From: Desertimonas flava
GTDB taxonomy: Bacteria; Actinomycetota; Acidimicrobiia; Acidimicrobiales; Ilumatobacteraceae
Direction: 5' to 3'
Assembly: GCF_003426815.1 (NCBI RefSeq)
Contig: NZ_QKYK01000003.1
Coordinates: forward strand, 310,001 to 374,000
DNA: 64,000 nt
Shown: piece by piece, positions 33,283 through 42,464 of the stretch
Numbering within the stretch: the stretch's first letter is position 1
Layout of the letters: every line of letters starts with the position of its first letter
Translations under genes and position numbers: made by a program
The notes under the pieces: model-generated
The model's database searches: none
Told to the model about the DNA's origin: nothing
What the model saw: only the letters and a program-made list of their open reading frames with translations

Positions 33283-34290
33283 GTGAAGTTTCGATCCAAC
33301 CCAGCACTCGTCCGAGGATCGATCGCCCCGGTGGTCACCCCGTTCACCGCCAACGGCGATCTCGACGACTCGAGTCTTCGTTCGCTCGTCCGGTGGCAGC
33401 TCGAGTCTGGCTCACATGGCATCTCGATCGGCGGGTCGACGGGTGAGCCGAGCTCGCAGAGCGTGGCGGAGCGGATCGCCGCGATGCGCATCGTGGCCGA
33501 GGAGACCGCCGATCGGGTGCCCTTCGTCCCCGGCACAGGATCGGCGAAGCTGGACGAGACCTTGGAGATGACCGAGGCGGCGATGAAGCTCGGTGCCGAC
33601 ATCGCCCTGGTCATCACGCCGTACTACTCCCGCCCGACGCAGGACGGGCTGTTCGCCTGGTACTCGGAGATCGCCGCGACGTTCCCCGACATGCCGATCG
33701 TGCTCTACAACGTGCCGATCCGCACGGCGGTCGACGTCGCTCCCGAGACCGTCGCCCGGCTGCGCCGGGCACATCCCAACATCGTCGGCATCAAGGAGAC
33801 GACCAAGGACTTCGAGCACTACTCGCAGACCTTCCGCCGCTGCGGCTCCGACCTGCTCATGTGGTCCGGGATCGAGCTGCTCTGCCTGCCGTTGCTGGCG
33901 ATCGGCGGGATCGGATTCGTCAGCGCGGTGGCCAACATCGCACCGCGCGCCGTCGCCGACATGTACCAGAGCTGGGTCGACGGTGACACCGAACGAGCCG
34001 TCGAGCTGCACTATGCCCTGCATCCGCTCGTCGACCTGCTGTTCGTCGAGACGAACCCGGCACCGATCAAGCGGGTGCTCGAGCGGTCCGGCATCATCGC
34101 GTCGGGCTACGTACGACCACCGCTGATACCGGTCACCGACAAGGGCCAGCGACCCATCGAGGACCTGCTCGTCGAGGGTCTGCCGGCGCTCGACGGTCCG
34201 CCGGCCGAGCTCGCCCGGCGCCTCTCCCATGCCGACCCTGGCCGCGTGGGACCCACGCCCGTCGGCGCCAACGGGACGGCGTCGGCATGA
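33283..34290 (+). CDS. DapA-like pyruvate lyase
   Basis: The 335-residue TIM-barrel enzyme has the DapA-family GSTGEPSS near 50, YNVPIRT near 145 and Schiff-base lysine GIKETTKD near 170. In this operon it probably cleaves or condenses a pyruvate-bearing acid rather than making dihydrodipicolinate, either as an alternative to HpaI or as a dehydratase acting on a sugar-acid-like substrate. The ATG is 69 bp after the fusion gene. The ALDH start overlaps its stop (ATGA). Confidence 0.82.
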   Translation: MKFRSNPALVRGSIAPVVTPFTANGDLDDSSLRSLVRWQLESGSHGISIGGSTGEPSSQSVAERIAAMRIVAEETADRVPFVPGTGSAKLDETLEMTEAAMKLGADIALVITPYYSRPTQDGLFAWYSEIAATFPDMPIVLYNVPIRTAVDVAPETVARLRRAHPNIVGIKETTKDFEHYSQTFRRCGSDLLMWSGIELLCLPLLAIGGIGFVSAVANIAPRAVADMYQSWVDGDTERAVELHYALHPLVDLLFVETNPAPIKRVLERSGIIASGYVRPPLIPVTDKGQRPIEDLLVEGLPALDGPPAELARRLSHADPGRVGPTPVGANGTASA

Positions 34291-35798
34291 CCGAGACCTC
34301 CACTCGCGTGGCCGGTGTGGACCGACCGCTCCCCACACGGATCGACCACTACATCGGCGGAGCGCACGTCGAGAGCGTCGACGGCTCGACCGTGCCGGTC
34401 GACGACCCGGTCACGAACTCGCACTATGCCGACCTGGCGACGGGAGGGGCGGCCGACATCGACCGCGCGGTCGCGGCCGCGACGGACGCCTTCGCCGCGT
34501 GGGCCGGGATGTCGGCCCGCCACCGGTCGAACCTGCTGATCCGCATCGCCGATGCGATCGAGCGGCTCGCCGACGTGATCGCCGCCTTCGAGTCGTTCGA
34601 CACCGGCCTCCCGATCAGCCAATCGCGCGGCCTCGCCGCGCGCTCGGCCGAGAACTTCCGGTACTTCGCCGAGGTGTGCGGCGCGATCCACGAAGACGCC
34701 TACCGGTCGGCGAACCAGTTCGGCTACGTCGTGCGGCGACCCAAGGGCGTCGCCGGGCTGATCACCCCGTGGAACGCGCCGTTCATGCTCGCGACCTGGA
34801 AGATGGCGCCCTGCCTCGCCGCCGGCTGCACGGTCGTGTTGAAGCCGGCCGAGCTGACGCCGCTCACGGCGAGCCTCTTCCCGGAGATCGTGGAGGAGGC
34901 CGGGCTGCCCCCCGGCGTGTTCAACATGGTCCACGGGCTCGGCGAGGAGGCCGGCGCCGCCCTGGTGGCCCATGCCGACGTCCCCGTCATCTCGTTCACC
35001 GGCGAGACGACGACCGGCATGACCATCATGTCGTCGGCCGCGGCCCACCTGAAAGGGCTGTCGATGGAGCTCGGCGGCAAGTCGCCCTGCGTCGTGTTCG
35101 CCGACGCCGAGATCGACAAGGCGCTCGACAGCGCGCTGTTCGGCGTCTTCTCGCTCAACGGGGAACGGTGCACAGCCGGCTCGCGTGTGCTCGTCGAGCG
35201 ATCGATCTACGACGAGTTCGTGCGTGCGATGGCCGAGCGTGCGGCGTCGATCCGCATCGGTCATCCGTCAGAGGCCGGCACCGAGGTCGGCGCGCTCGTG
35301 TCGACCGAGCACTACGAGCGGGTGCTGTCGTACGTCGCGGCCGGCGTCGACGAGGGTGCCCGTCTCGTCGCCGGAGGCGCCCGCCCCGAGCATCTGCCGA
35401 CCGGCAACTACCTCGCTCCGACCGTGTTCGCCGACGTCACGCCGTCGATGCGGATCTTCCGCGAGGAGATCTTCGGACCCGTCGTCTGTGTCACGCCGTT
35501 CGACGACGAGGCCGACGCGATCAGGCTGGCCAACGACACCCGCTACGGGCTCGCCGCCTACGTCTGGACGACGAACCTGCGGCGGGGACACCGCGTGGCG
35601 CACCAGATCGAGTCAGGCATGGTCTGGCTCAACTCGCACAACGTCCGCGACCTGCGCACGCCGTTCGGCGGCGTGAAACAGAGCGGACTCGGCCGCGAGG
35701 GCGGCCAGCACAGTCTCGATTTCTACACCGACCTGAGCATCGTGCACGTCGCGCTGCAGGACGCCCACGTTCCCCGATTCGGAGTCTCCGATGAGTGA
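34287..35798 (+). CDS. hpaE: 5-carboxymethyl-2-hydroxymuconate semialdehyde dehydrogenase-like (HpaE)
   Basis: The 503-residue aldehyde dehydrogenase has LITPWNAPFMLATWKMAPCL near 155, SFTGETTTG near 235, the Glu in MELGGKSPC near 258 and Cys in NGERCTAGSR near 293. The late segment NVRDLRTPFGGVKQSGLG near 455 is characteristic of the homoprotocatechuate branch. Expected reaction: oxidation of the ring-cleavage semialdehyde made by HpaD to the dicarboxylic acid with NAD+. It overlaps the DapA-like gene by 4 bp and HpaD by 8 bp. Confidence 0.85.
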   Translation: MTETSTRVAGVDRPLPTRIDHYIGGAHVESVDGSTVPVDDPVTNSHYADLATGGAADIDRAVAAATDAFAAWAGMSARHRSNLLIRIADAIERLADVIAAFESFDTGLPISQSRGLAARSAENFRYFAEVCGAIHEDAYRSANQFGYVVRRPKGVAGLITPWNAPFMLATWKMAPCLAAGCTVVLKPAELTPLTASLFPEIVEEAGLPPGVFNMVHGLGEEAGAALVAHADVPVISFTGETTTGMTIMSSAAAHLKGLSMELGGKSPCVVFADAEIDKALDSALFGVFSLNGERCTAGSRVLVERSIYDEFVRAMAERAASIRIGHPSEAGTEVGALVSTEHYERVLSYVAAGVDEGARLVAGGARPEHLPTGNYLAPTVFADVTPSMRIFREEIFGPVVCVTPFDDEADAIRLANDTRYGLAAYVWTTNLRRGHRVAHQIESGMVWLNSHNVRDLRTPFGGVKQSGLGREGGQHSLDFYTDLSIVHVALQDAHVPRFGVSDE

Positions 35799-36783
35799 CA
35801 CCCCCAACATCGTTCGCGCCGCGTACGTCGAGTTGATCAGCACCGATCTCGAACGGGCCAAGTGGTTCTGGGTCGACATGCTCGGCTTCGTCCTCACCGC
35901 CGAGGATCCCGACGCCCTCTATCTGCGCGGCTACGAGGAGGCCAACCACCACAGTCTCGTGCTCCGCCGGGGCGACGCACCGGCGGCCGCGTGCATCTCG
36001 TTCCGTGTGTGGGCTCCCGAGGACCTCGACGTGGCGAGCGCGTGGTACGGAGAGCGCGGCTGTCGGGTGGAACGACGCCCGGCCGGTGCGACGCGCGGGA
36101 TCGGCGAGGCGATCCGCGTCGAGGATCCGCTCGGGTTCACGGTCGAGTACTTCCACGCGACCGACCGGGTCGAGCGACTGCTGCAGCGGTACGACGTCCA
36201 TCGCGGGGCGGGCATCGCCCGCATCGATCACTTCAACATCTGCGTCGACGACCCGGCGGCGGCCCACGACTTCTACGGATCTCTCGGATTCCGCTGCTCG
36301 GAGACGATCGAAGGCAACGATCGCATGTACGCGGCGTGGATGCATCGCAAGCCGAGCGTGCACGACATCGCCCTCACGGGTGGCGCCAGCCCGCGCCTCC
36401 ACCACGTCGGCTGGTTCGCGCCCGAGCAGCACCACATCACCCGTCTCTGCGACACGTTCGGGGCGATCGGCGAGCAGGCTCACATCGAGCGCGGGCCGGG
36501 TCGACACGGGGTGTCCAACGCCTTCTACGTGTACCTGCGCGACCACGACGGGCATCGCATCGAGGTGTACACGAGCGACTACTTCACCGGCGATCCCGAC
36601 CACGAGACGCTCCGCTGGGACGTCAACGACGTGCGCCGACGCGACTTCTGGGGTGCCGCGGTCGTGCCCAGCTGGTACGCCGAAGCCACCGACGTGCTCG
36701 ACCTCGACGGCAAGGTGGTGGCGACGCGCTCCGTCGACGAGTCGACGTCGGAGGCGCGGGTCGGAGCCGACGGCTTCCGCTGA
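35791..36783 (+). CDS. hpaD: Homoprotocatechuate (3,4-dihydroxyphenylacetate) 2,3-dioxygenase
   Basis: The 330-residue VOC-fold extradiol dioxygenase closely resembles known actinobacterial enzymes (MndD/HPCD type): IVRAAYVEL at the start, MYAAWMHRKPSVHDIALTGG, IERGPGRHGVSNAFYVYL and VVPSWYAEATDVLDLDG. The three metal ligands of the family are present: His in RIDHFN near 145, His in RLHHVGW near 205, Glu in RIEVYT near 257. It opens the ring of homoprotocatechuate to a hydroxymuconate semialdehyde using O2 and Fe(II) or Mn(II). Last gene of the operon from 31726. Confidence 0.92.
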   Translation: MSDTPNIVRAAYVELISTDLERAKWFWVDMLGFVLTAEDPDALYLRGYEEANHHSLVLRRGDAPAAACISFRVWAPEDLDVASAWYGERGCRVERRPAGATRGIGEAIRVEDPLGFTVEYFHATDRVERLLQRYDVHRGAGIARIDHFNICVDDPAAAHDFYGSLGFRCSETIEGNDRMYAAWMHRKPSVHDIALTGGASPRLHHVGWFAPEQHHITRLCDTFGAIGEQAHIERGPGRHGVSNAFYVYLRDHDGHRIEVYTSDYFTGDPDHETLRWDVNDVRRRDFWGAAVVPSWYAEATDVLDLDGKVVATRSVDESTSEARVGADGFR

Positions 36784-36857
36784 GATCGCCGCCGGGGACG
36801 CCCAATCCCCGTCGTTCACCCGAAACCCGATTCTCAGCCGTCCCCGGTCGCGATCTC
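36782..36857. terminator. Long inverted repeat between convergent genes
   Basis: Arms 36782-36800 (starts GAGATCGC, ends CCGGGGACG) and 36839-36857 pair over 19 bp with 2 mismatches around a 38-nt loop. It begins inside the hpaD stop codon and is followed by the convergent HIBDH-like gene, so it probably terminates both. Confidence 0.6.
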
Positions 36858-36900
36858 GCGACGGCGGCGGTACAAGAATCGCCCCCCGGCCAGCGGACCT

Positions 36901-37773
36901 TCAGGGCTGCTGCAGGAGCCGCACGAGGGAGCTGGTGTCCCAGCGCCTGCCGCCGGCCGCCTCGACGCGCTGGTAGAGCTGGTCGACCAGCGCCGTGAGG
37001 GGCATGGCCGCTCCGATGCGTCGAGCTTCCCCGAGGCAGATGGCGAGGTCCTTGCGCATCCATTCGACGGCGAACCCGAACTCGAACTCGCCGCGCGCCA
37101 TGGTCGTGGCGCGGTTGTCCATCTGCCAGCTCTGCGCCGCGCCCTTGCCGATCACGTCGATGACCGCATCCACGTCGAGACCGGCCCGAGCGGCGAAGTT
37201 CACCGCCTCGGAGAGCCCCTGCAAGACGCCGGCGATGCAGATCTGATTGACCATCTTCGTCAGCTGGCCCGATCCGGCCGGACCGAGCCGCTCGCACTTC
37301 TGGGCGTAGGCGCCGATCACCTCCCGCGCCGACTCGAACGTGGCGACGTCATCGGCGCCGCACATCACCGTGAGCCGGCCGTTCTCCGCGCCGGCCTGCC
37401 CACCCGACACGGGCGCGTCGACGAACCCCACACCGCACGAAGCGGCTGCGGCGGCCACCTCTCGCGCCACACCAGCAGAGGCGGTGGTGTGGTCGACGAG
37501 CACCGAGCCGGCCGACATCGCGCCGAGCGCCCCGTCGTCGCCGAGGATCACCTCGCGCACGTCGTCGTCGTTGCCCACGCAGACCATCACGAACGCCGCG
37601 TCCTTGGCGGCGGCCGCCGGCGTCGGGGCCGAACGGTTGCCGTGACGAGCCACCCACTCGTCGGCCTTCGACGTCGAGCGGTTGTACACCGTGACACGGT
37701 GCCCGGCCTCGGCCAGATGGCGCGCCATGGGCGCACCCATGACGCCGAGTCCCACGAATGCGATGTCTGCCAT
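36901..37773 (-). CDS. 3-hydroxyisobutyrate-dehydrogenase-like oxidoreductase, second paralogue
   Basis: The 290-residue enzyme begins MADIAFVGLGVMGAPM with NAD-binding GLGVMG, then DAPVSGGQAG near 118 and catalytic Lys in QLTKMVNQ near 170. ATG 37773, preceded by GGGGAGA, is chosen; longer upstream starts would read through the operator. Expected to oxidise a 3-hydroxy acid intermediate. It shares operator 11 with the divergent CoA transferase and converges on hpaD. Confidence 0.84.
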   Translation of the reverse strand: MADIAFVGLGVMGAPMARHLAEAGHRVTVYNRSTSKADEWVARHGNRSAPTPAAAAKDAAFVMVCVGNDDDVREVILGDDGALGAMSAGSVLVDHTTASAGVAREVAAAAASCGVGFVDAPVSGGQAGAENGRLTVMCGADDVATFESAREVIGAYAQKCERLGPAGSGQLTKMVNQICIAGVLQGLSEAVNFAARAGLDVDAVIDVIGKGAAQSWQMDNRATTMARGEFEFGFAVEWMRKDLAICLGEARRIGAAMPLTALVDQLYQRVEAAGGRRWDTSSLVRLLQQP

Positions 37774-37828
37774 GTCTCCCCACGCTCCCTCGTCCGATGC
37801 TGCGGTTCCCGAGTCACCAATCGCGAAA

Positions 37829-37840
37829 ACCATATATGAT
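37829..37840. promoter_or_regulatory. Cluster operator 11, divergent (ACCATATATGAT)
   Basis: Single mismatch to the consensus. Rightward TATGAT gives a 58-nt leader before the CoA-transferase ATG; leftward TATGGT gives a 56-nt leader before the HIBDH-like ATG. Confidence 0.7.
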
Positions 37841-37897
37841 CTGGTCGCACGGATGCGACCGGCCGACGGCCGGATCATCCGCGAGAAGGAGAATCGC

Positions 37898-39154
37898 ATG
37901 GACACCGCAGGTGCGCTGCACGGCATCCGCGTCATCGGGGTGGAGCACTTCATCTCGGCGCCGTTCTGCACGCAGATCCTGGCCGATCAGGGGGCCGACG
38001 TCATCAAGGTAGAGCCGCCGGCAGCCGAGCAACGCAACGGCTACTTCCACACGCTCAACCGCAACAAGCGCAGCGTCGTGCTCGACCTCAAGGCCGAGTC
38101 CGGCCGCGAGGCGTTGCGCGCGCTCGCCGCCACCGCCGACGTGCTCGTCACCAACTTCGCGGCCGACGTGCCCACCCGACTCGGCTTCGGCTACGAGGAC
38201 CTCGCCGCTGTCAATCCGCGGCTCGTCTACGTCCACGTGACCGGCTTCGGCCAGAACAGCCCGTACCGGTCCCGTCCAGCGTTCGACGGCGTGATCCAGG
38301 CGATGTCGGGCATGATGCACCTCACCGGCGAGCCCGACGGCCCGCCGATGCTCTCGGGGCTGTTCATCCCCGACCACCTCACCGGCCTCTACGCGGCCCT
38401 GGCGACGTCGTTCGCCCTCCAGCGCAGGGAAGCCACCGGGACCGGCTCGTTCGTCGACCTGGCCATGCTCGACTGCCTGATGTCGTTCCTCGCCGGTTCG
38501 TTCCACGAGGTCCTCCAGCACGGCATCCGGCCCGAACGCATCGGTAGCCGGGTCCGCGGGTCCTTCGCCAGCACGTACCGCGCCGCCGACGGCTACGTCT
38601 ACCTCGCACCCCTCACCGCGCGGATGTGGGAGGCGGTGAGCCGGGTCGTCGGCCAGCCGTGGTTCCTCGAGCACTTCTCGACCACGTCGGGCGGCGTCGA
38701 CACCCGCCTCGATCCGGAGACTCGGCCGCGCCTCGACGGGGCGATCGAGTCGTGGACCTCGGGTCAGAGCGTCGCCGACGTCGTGCGGCTGATGAGCGAG
38801 GCCGGCGTCGCCGCCAGCCCGATCCTCGCCGTGGAGGATCTCCCCGACGACCCGCACGTCGTGGCCCGGCGCATGATCCGGACCGTGCCGCACCGGGGTC
38901 GCGGCCACGGCGGCAGCACGCCGGACGTCGTCTACGTCGCCGGTTCCCCCATCCCGGTGACCGAGTCGACGTTCTCCGTCGGGCCGCCGGTCGCCGGCGA
39001 GCACACCGCCGAGATCCTCGCCGAGCTCGGGCTCTCGCCAGTCGAGGTGACAGACATATCTGATACGATTCCGCGACCAATCGGTGACGACCTCGGGGAG
39101 GCAGGCATGAACGAACGCTCGGTACCAGAGGCGGTCGACGGGAGCGGCCGATGA
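37898..39154 (+). CDS. CoA transferase, family III (CaiB/BaiF)
   Basis: The 418-residue protein opens LHGIRVIGVEHFISAPFCTQ, with DVIKVEPP near 33 and NRNKRSVVLDLKAESG near 52. The catalytic Asp lies in VDLAMLDCLMS near 188. Family III enzymes move CoA between organic acids, activating a carboxylate for beta-oxidation-like steps without ATP. ATG 37898 has GAAGGAG 8 nt upstream. First gene of a rightward operon that runs through 42883, each gene overlapping the next. Confidence 0.85.
   Translation: MDTAGALHGIRVIGVEHFISAPFCTQILADQGADVIKVEPPAAEQRNGYFHTLNRNKRSVVLDLKAESGREALRALAATADVLVTNFAADVPTRLGFGYEDLAAVNPRLVYVHVTGFGQNSPYRSRPAFDGVIQAMSGMMHLTGEPDGPPMLSGLFIPDHLTGLYAALATSFALQRREATGTGSFVDLAMLDCLMSFLAGSFHEVLQHGIRPERIGSRVRGSFASTYRAADGYVYLAPLTARMWEAVSRVVGQPWFLEHFSTTSGGVDTRLDPETRPRLDGAIESWTSGQSVADVVRLMSEAGVAASPILAVEDLPDDPHVVARRMIRTVPHRGRGHGGSTPDVVYVAGSPIPVTESTFSVGPPVAGEHTAEILAELGLSPVEVTDISDTIPRPIGDDLGEAGMNERSVPEAVDGSGR
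39058..39069 (+). promoter_or_regulatory. Cluster operator 12, inside a coding sequence (ATCTGATACGAT)
   Basis: Lies within the 3' end of the CoA transferase and is identical to operator 3. It would allow separate transcription of the genes from 39151 onward, with TACGAT as -10. Confidence 0.6.
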
Positions 39155-39732
39155 GCGATCGGTCATCGTTCCCGCCGAAGTTCTGGGCGTCCGAGCAGGG
39201 GCTGATCGACCTCCAGCCGCTCGGTGCCGTCGCGCCGTCGGCCGACCGGGTCCTCGATCGGCTGCTGATCCAAGAGACGTTCGCCCGCTTCGGCATCGCC
39301 CACGACGAGAACCGGGTCGACGTGATCCTGTCGCTGCTCACCGAGGACGTCTCGTTCGAGTTCTCCACCGGTTCGGCCGCGCCGCAGCTGGTCATCACCG
39401 GTCGGGACGCCGTCCGCGACCAGCTGGTTCCACGAGTGCCGCTCCTCTACGGGCAGCGGCGCCACTGCATCACCAACGTCGTCATCGATCGCCTCGACGA
39501 GACCGAGGCGACCGCCATCGCCTACGGCGTCGTCCCGAGGGCCGCCGACGGGTTCGTGATGCAGGCGACGGTCATCTACCGCGGCGACCTCCGCAAGGAA
39601 GGCGACGGGTTCTGGCGGTTCCGCCGGTTCTTCATCGGCGTCGACGACTACGCGGGAGAAGGCCCCGGCACCGAGGGTGATCCACCCATCCGCGACCGGC
39701 CGGTCGTCGGCACGGGGACGACCGCGCCGTGA
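39151..39732 (+). CDS. SnoaL-like NTF2-fold protein
   Basis: The 193-residue protein has an NTF2-type core: LLIQETFARFGIAHDENRVDV near 40 (helix; long run cited in parts as LLIQETFARF and HDENRVDVIL), VSFEFSTG near 66 and RRHCITNVVIDRLDE near 103. The fold fits a dehydratase, isomerase or dioxygenase small subunit. A basic, proline-rich tail of about 25 residues follows the core. Start overlaps the CoA-transferase stop. Specific substrate unknown. Confidence 0.7.
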   Translation: MSDRSSFPPKFWASEQGLIDLQPLGAVAPSADRVLDRLLIQETFARFGIAHDENRVDVILSLLTEDVSFEFSTGSAAPQLVITGRDAVRDQLVPRVPLLYGQRRHCITNVVIDRLDETEATAIAYGVVPRAADGFVMQATVIYRGDLRKEGDGFWRFRRFFIGVDDYAGEGPGTEGDPPIRDRPVVGTGTTAP

Positions 39733-40499
39733 GCCTGCCCACCAGTGAGTTCGCCGACCTCGTCGTCGGATCGACCATCGTCGGGGCCGCCCACCGGGGC
39801 GTCGAGCGCAGCGACTCCCCCCTCGGACCGGGCGGCGACCTGCTCGGCGGCGTCGTGCCGTGCCGCGGGGCCCGGCTGACCGACCTCGTGTGGCGCCAGC
39901 CCACGCTGGCCGCCCCCAACGCGACCGCCCGGCTGACGATGACGATCACCCGCTGGCGGGCCGAGTCCGCGGCCGGGCGCGTCCACGGCGCCCTCCGTCT
40001 CGTGGGCGCCGCCGACGAGTTGCTCGCCTCGGGCGAGTCCAAGTGGGAGGTGCCGGGAGCCCAGGGCACCGCCACACCGGAACGGATCGCCTGGGATGTC
40101 GGCTCGCTGGCCTGGGGCCGGCGCATCGCCGACGAGCTCGGCAAGGACCCGGCGTTCGCCTCGACCACGGCGACATTCGACGGCACGATCGGCATCGCCT
40201 CCGGGGACGACGAGATCCACCTGCGGATCTACCGCGGTGCCATCATCGAGGTGGCCCCGAAGGCGCTCGCCGGTTCGACGTTCACGGTGTGGGCGTCCGA
40301 ACTGACCTGGGTCGAGATGCTCCAGAGCCCCCGGCTCGACTACGTACGTCGTGCGTCGTCACGGCAATTCACCACTCGCGGCAACTCGTTCGAGTACCTC
40401 CGGATGTTCAAGGCCTTGATGCTCCTCGTGGAACAAGCCAGGGCGAACGTCGCGGAGCAGATCGTTGCGACGAACGCGACGGAGGTCGACGATGCATGA
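39729..40499 (+). CDS. Unrecognised protein, possibly hotdog-plus-SCP2-like
   Basis: I do not recognise the 256-residue product with confidence. Residues about 40-120 (LVWRQPTLAAPNATARLTM) resemble the strand pattern of a hotdog hydratase or thioesterase. Residues about 145-175 (TFDGTIGIASGDDEIHLRI) resemble an SCP2-like lipid-binding strand. The end is helical. The GTG start overlaps the previous stop and the gene sits in the CoA-transferase operon, so a role with an acyl-CoA is plausible. Confidence 0.5.
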   Translation: MSLPTSEFADLVVGSTIVGAAHRGVERSDSPLGPGGDLLGGVVPCRGARLTDLVWRQPTLAAPNATARLTMTITRWRAESAAGRVHGALRLVGAADELLASGESKWEVPGAQGTATPERIAWDVGSLAWGRRIADELGKDPAFASTTATFDGTIGIASGDDEIHLRIYRGAIIEVAPKALAGSTFTVWASELTWVEMLQSPRLDYVRRASSRQFTTRGNSFEYLRMFKALMLLVEQARANVAEQIVATNATEVDDA

Positions 40500-41304
40500 G
40501 GCCCACTACTTCCGGCTCGACGGACGGCTGGGGTTCGCCGAGGTCTTCGGCACCACCGGTCCGCCCGTGCTCTGCGTCCACACGGCCGGCCAGAGCGGGG
40601 TCCAGTTCCGCTACGCCGCGCCGCAGATCGCCGCCCTCGGCTACCGCGCCGTCGTCGTCGACCTTCCCGGCCACGGGCGATCGGAGCCGGCGATCGACGG
40701 TCCCGTCTCCGATCTGCGGGTGTACGGCGACTGGTGCACCCGCGTGCTCGACCTGCTCGACATGCAGGACCCGTACCTCCTCGGTTGCTCGATCGGCGGC
40801 ACGATCGTCATGGAGATGGTGACGAGCGCGCGCCGGCCGATCGTCGGGGCGATCGCCATGGCGGCCGCCGACGCCGTCGCGATGGGGCATGCCACCCCGC
40901 GACCGCTGCGCCTCGAGGACTCGGGATCACCGAGCATCCGCGACCGCAGCTACTACGGCGGGCTCGAGTCGTGTGGGAGCTCCGTGAGCGACGAGCGACG
41001 CGAGATCGTCGCCCTGATGCACTGCCGCGAAGACTGGAACGTGACGTTCGCCGACGGCACGGGCATGGCCGCCCTCAAGCTCTGGAACGAACTGGCCAGG
41101 ATCACCTGCCCGATGGTGGTCGTCGCCGGCAAGGACGATCCGTTCTCGCCCTGGGAGAAGGTGCGCGACACCGCGGCGCGGATTCCCGGCGCCCACTTCG
41201 AGCTGCTCGAGGGCATCGGCCACTACCCGATGGAGGACATCGAGGACTTCGGTCCCTACTTCGCCCGGTGGGTCAGCATGCTCGGCGCCGTGCCCGCCCG
41301 ATGA
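40492..41304 (+). CDS. Alpha/beta hydrolase
   Basis: The 270-residue hydrolase has PVLCVHTAGQSG near 28, the nucleophile Ser in LGCSIGGTI near 100, Asp in VVAGKDDPFSP near 212 and His in EGIGHYPMED near 242. This fold and size fit a C-C bond hydrolase of the MhpC type or an esterase, but GCSIGG is unusual (Cys-Ser-Ile). ATG lies 8 bp before the previous stop. In the operon it may act on a CoA-derived or ring-opened intermediate. Confidence 0.82.
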   Translation: MHEAHYFRLDGRLGFAEVFGTTGPPVLCVHTAGQSGVQFRYAAPQIAALGYRAVVVDLPGHGRSEPAIDGPVSDLRVYGDWCTRVLDLLDMQDPYLLGCSIGGTIVMEMVTSARRPIVGAIAMAAADAVAMGHATPRPLRLEDSGSPSIRDRSYYGGLESCGSSVSDERREIVALMHCREDWNVTFADGTGMAALKLWNELARITCPMVVVAGKDDPFSPWEKVRDTAARIPGAHFELLEGIGHYPMEDIEDFGPYFARWVSMLGAVPAR

Positions 41305-42464
41305 CGATCCGCGGCCACGCCCACATCGCCGGCGTCTACGAGCACCCCGGCCGCAAGCTCCCCGACCGGTCGGTCGCCGAGCTCCACGCCGAGGTCGCCC
41401 TCCACGCCCTCGCTGACGCCGGGCTGACGTTGCGCGACGTCGACGCCTACTACTGCGACTCGTCGGCGCCAGGCTCGGGACCGCTGTCGATGGTGGAGTA
41501 CCTGGGTCTCGACGCCGGCGTCGCGGTGAGCAGCGAGATCGGCGGCGCGACCTACCTCTCGCAGGTGGCCCACGCGGCCGCAGCGATGGCCACCGGACAG
41601 TGCCGCGTCGCGTTGATCACGATGGCCGACCGTGCCGCGAGCCGGTGGTCCACGGTTCGGCCCCGGACGGCGCCCGGTCCCGAGGCACCGTTCGAGGAGC
41701 AGTGGGGGATCACCCACACCGTGCACAACTACGCGATGGTGGCCATGCGCCACATGTACGAGTTCGGCACGACGAGCGAGCAACTGGCCGAGGTGAAGGT
41801 CACGGCGTCACGTCACGCCCAGCACAACCCGCATGCCGCGCTCCCCGACCTGGTCACGGTCGACGACGTGCTCGCCTCGCCCATCGTGAGCTCGCCCCTG
41901 CATCGTCTCGACTGCTGCATGAACACCGACGGCGGCGGGGCGGTCGTCCTGGTCAACGACGACATCGCGCGAAGCCTGCCGCGATCGACGGTCGCCGTGC
42001 TCGGCCACGGCGAAGCGCACAAGAACGCGCAGCGCGGGCGCGCCGACCTGAGCTTCGCCCCTGCGGCCTGGTCCGGCCCCCGCGCCTTCGAGTCGGCGGG
42101 CGTGACACCCGCCGACATCGACTACGCCTCCGTGTACGACTCGTTCACGATCACCGTGATCACGACGCTCGAGGATCTCGGCTTCTGCGCCAAGGGCGAG
42201 GGCGGCCCGTTCGTGATGGACGGCGGATTGCTCGCTCCCCACGGACGACTCCCCCTCAACACCGACGGGGGCGGGCTGTGCAACAACCACCCCGGCGGCC
42301 GCGGCGGCATGCCGAGGATGATCGAGGCGGTCCGCCAACTCCGCGGCGAGGCCACTCCGGCCGTGCAGGTGCCCAACTGCGAGCTGGCGCTCGTCCATGG
42401 CACCGGCGGTCGGCTGGGCACCCGCAGCTCGGGGGCGACACTCGTGCTCGGACGGGCGTCATGA
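41301..42464 (+). CDS. Thiolase-superfamily protein paired with DUF35 (possible retro-aldolase)
   Basis: The 387-residue thiolase-fold protein lacks the usual catalytic Cys: the region reads SEIGGATYLSQVAHAAAAM near 78 instead of C-A/S-S-G. A histidine-containing loop LCNNHPGGRGGM near 330 remains. In SCP-x-like families, Cys-less members paired with DUF35 partners act as retro-aldolases on beta-hydroxyacyl-CoAs (Ltp2-ChsH2 type). The next gene is such a DUF35 partner, so aldol cleavage of a side chain is a good hypothesis. Confidence 0.82.
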   Translation: MTIRGHAHIAGVYEHPGRKLPDRSVAELHAEVALHALADAGLTLRDVDAYYCDSSAPGSGPLSMVEYLGLDAGVAVSSEIGGATYLSQVAHAAAAMATGQCRVALITMADRAASRWSTVRPRTAPGPEAPFEEQWGITHTVHNYAMVAMRHMYEFGTTSEQLAEVKVTASRHAQHNPHAALPDLVTVDDVLASPIVSSPLHRLDCCMNTDGGGAVVLVNDDIARSLPRSTVAVLGHGEAHKNAQRGRADLSFAPAAWSGPRAFESAGVTPADIDYASVYDSFTITVITTLEDLGFCAKGEGGPFVMDGGLLAPHGRLPLNTDGGGLCNNHPGGRGGMPRMIEAVRQLRGEATPAVQVPNCELALVHGTGGRLGTRSSGATLVLGRAS

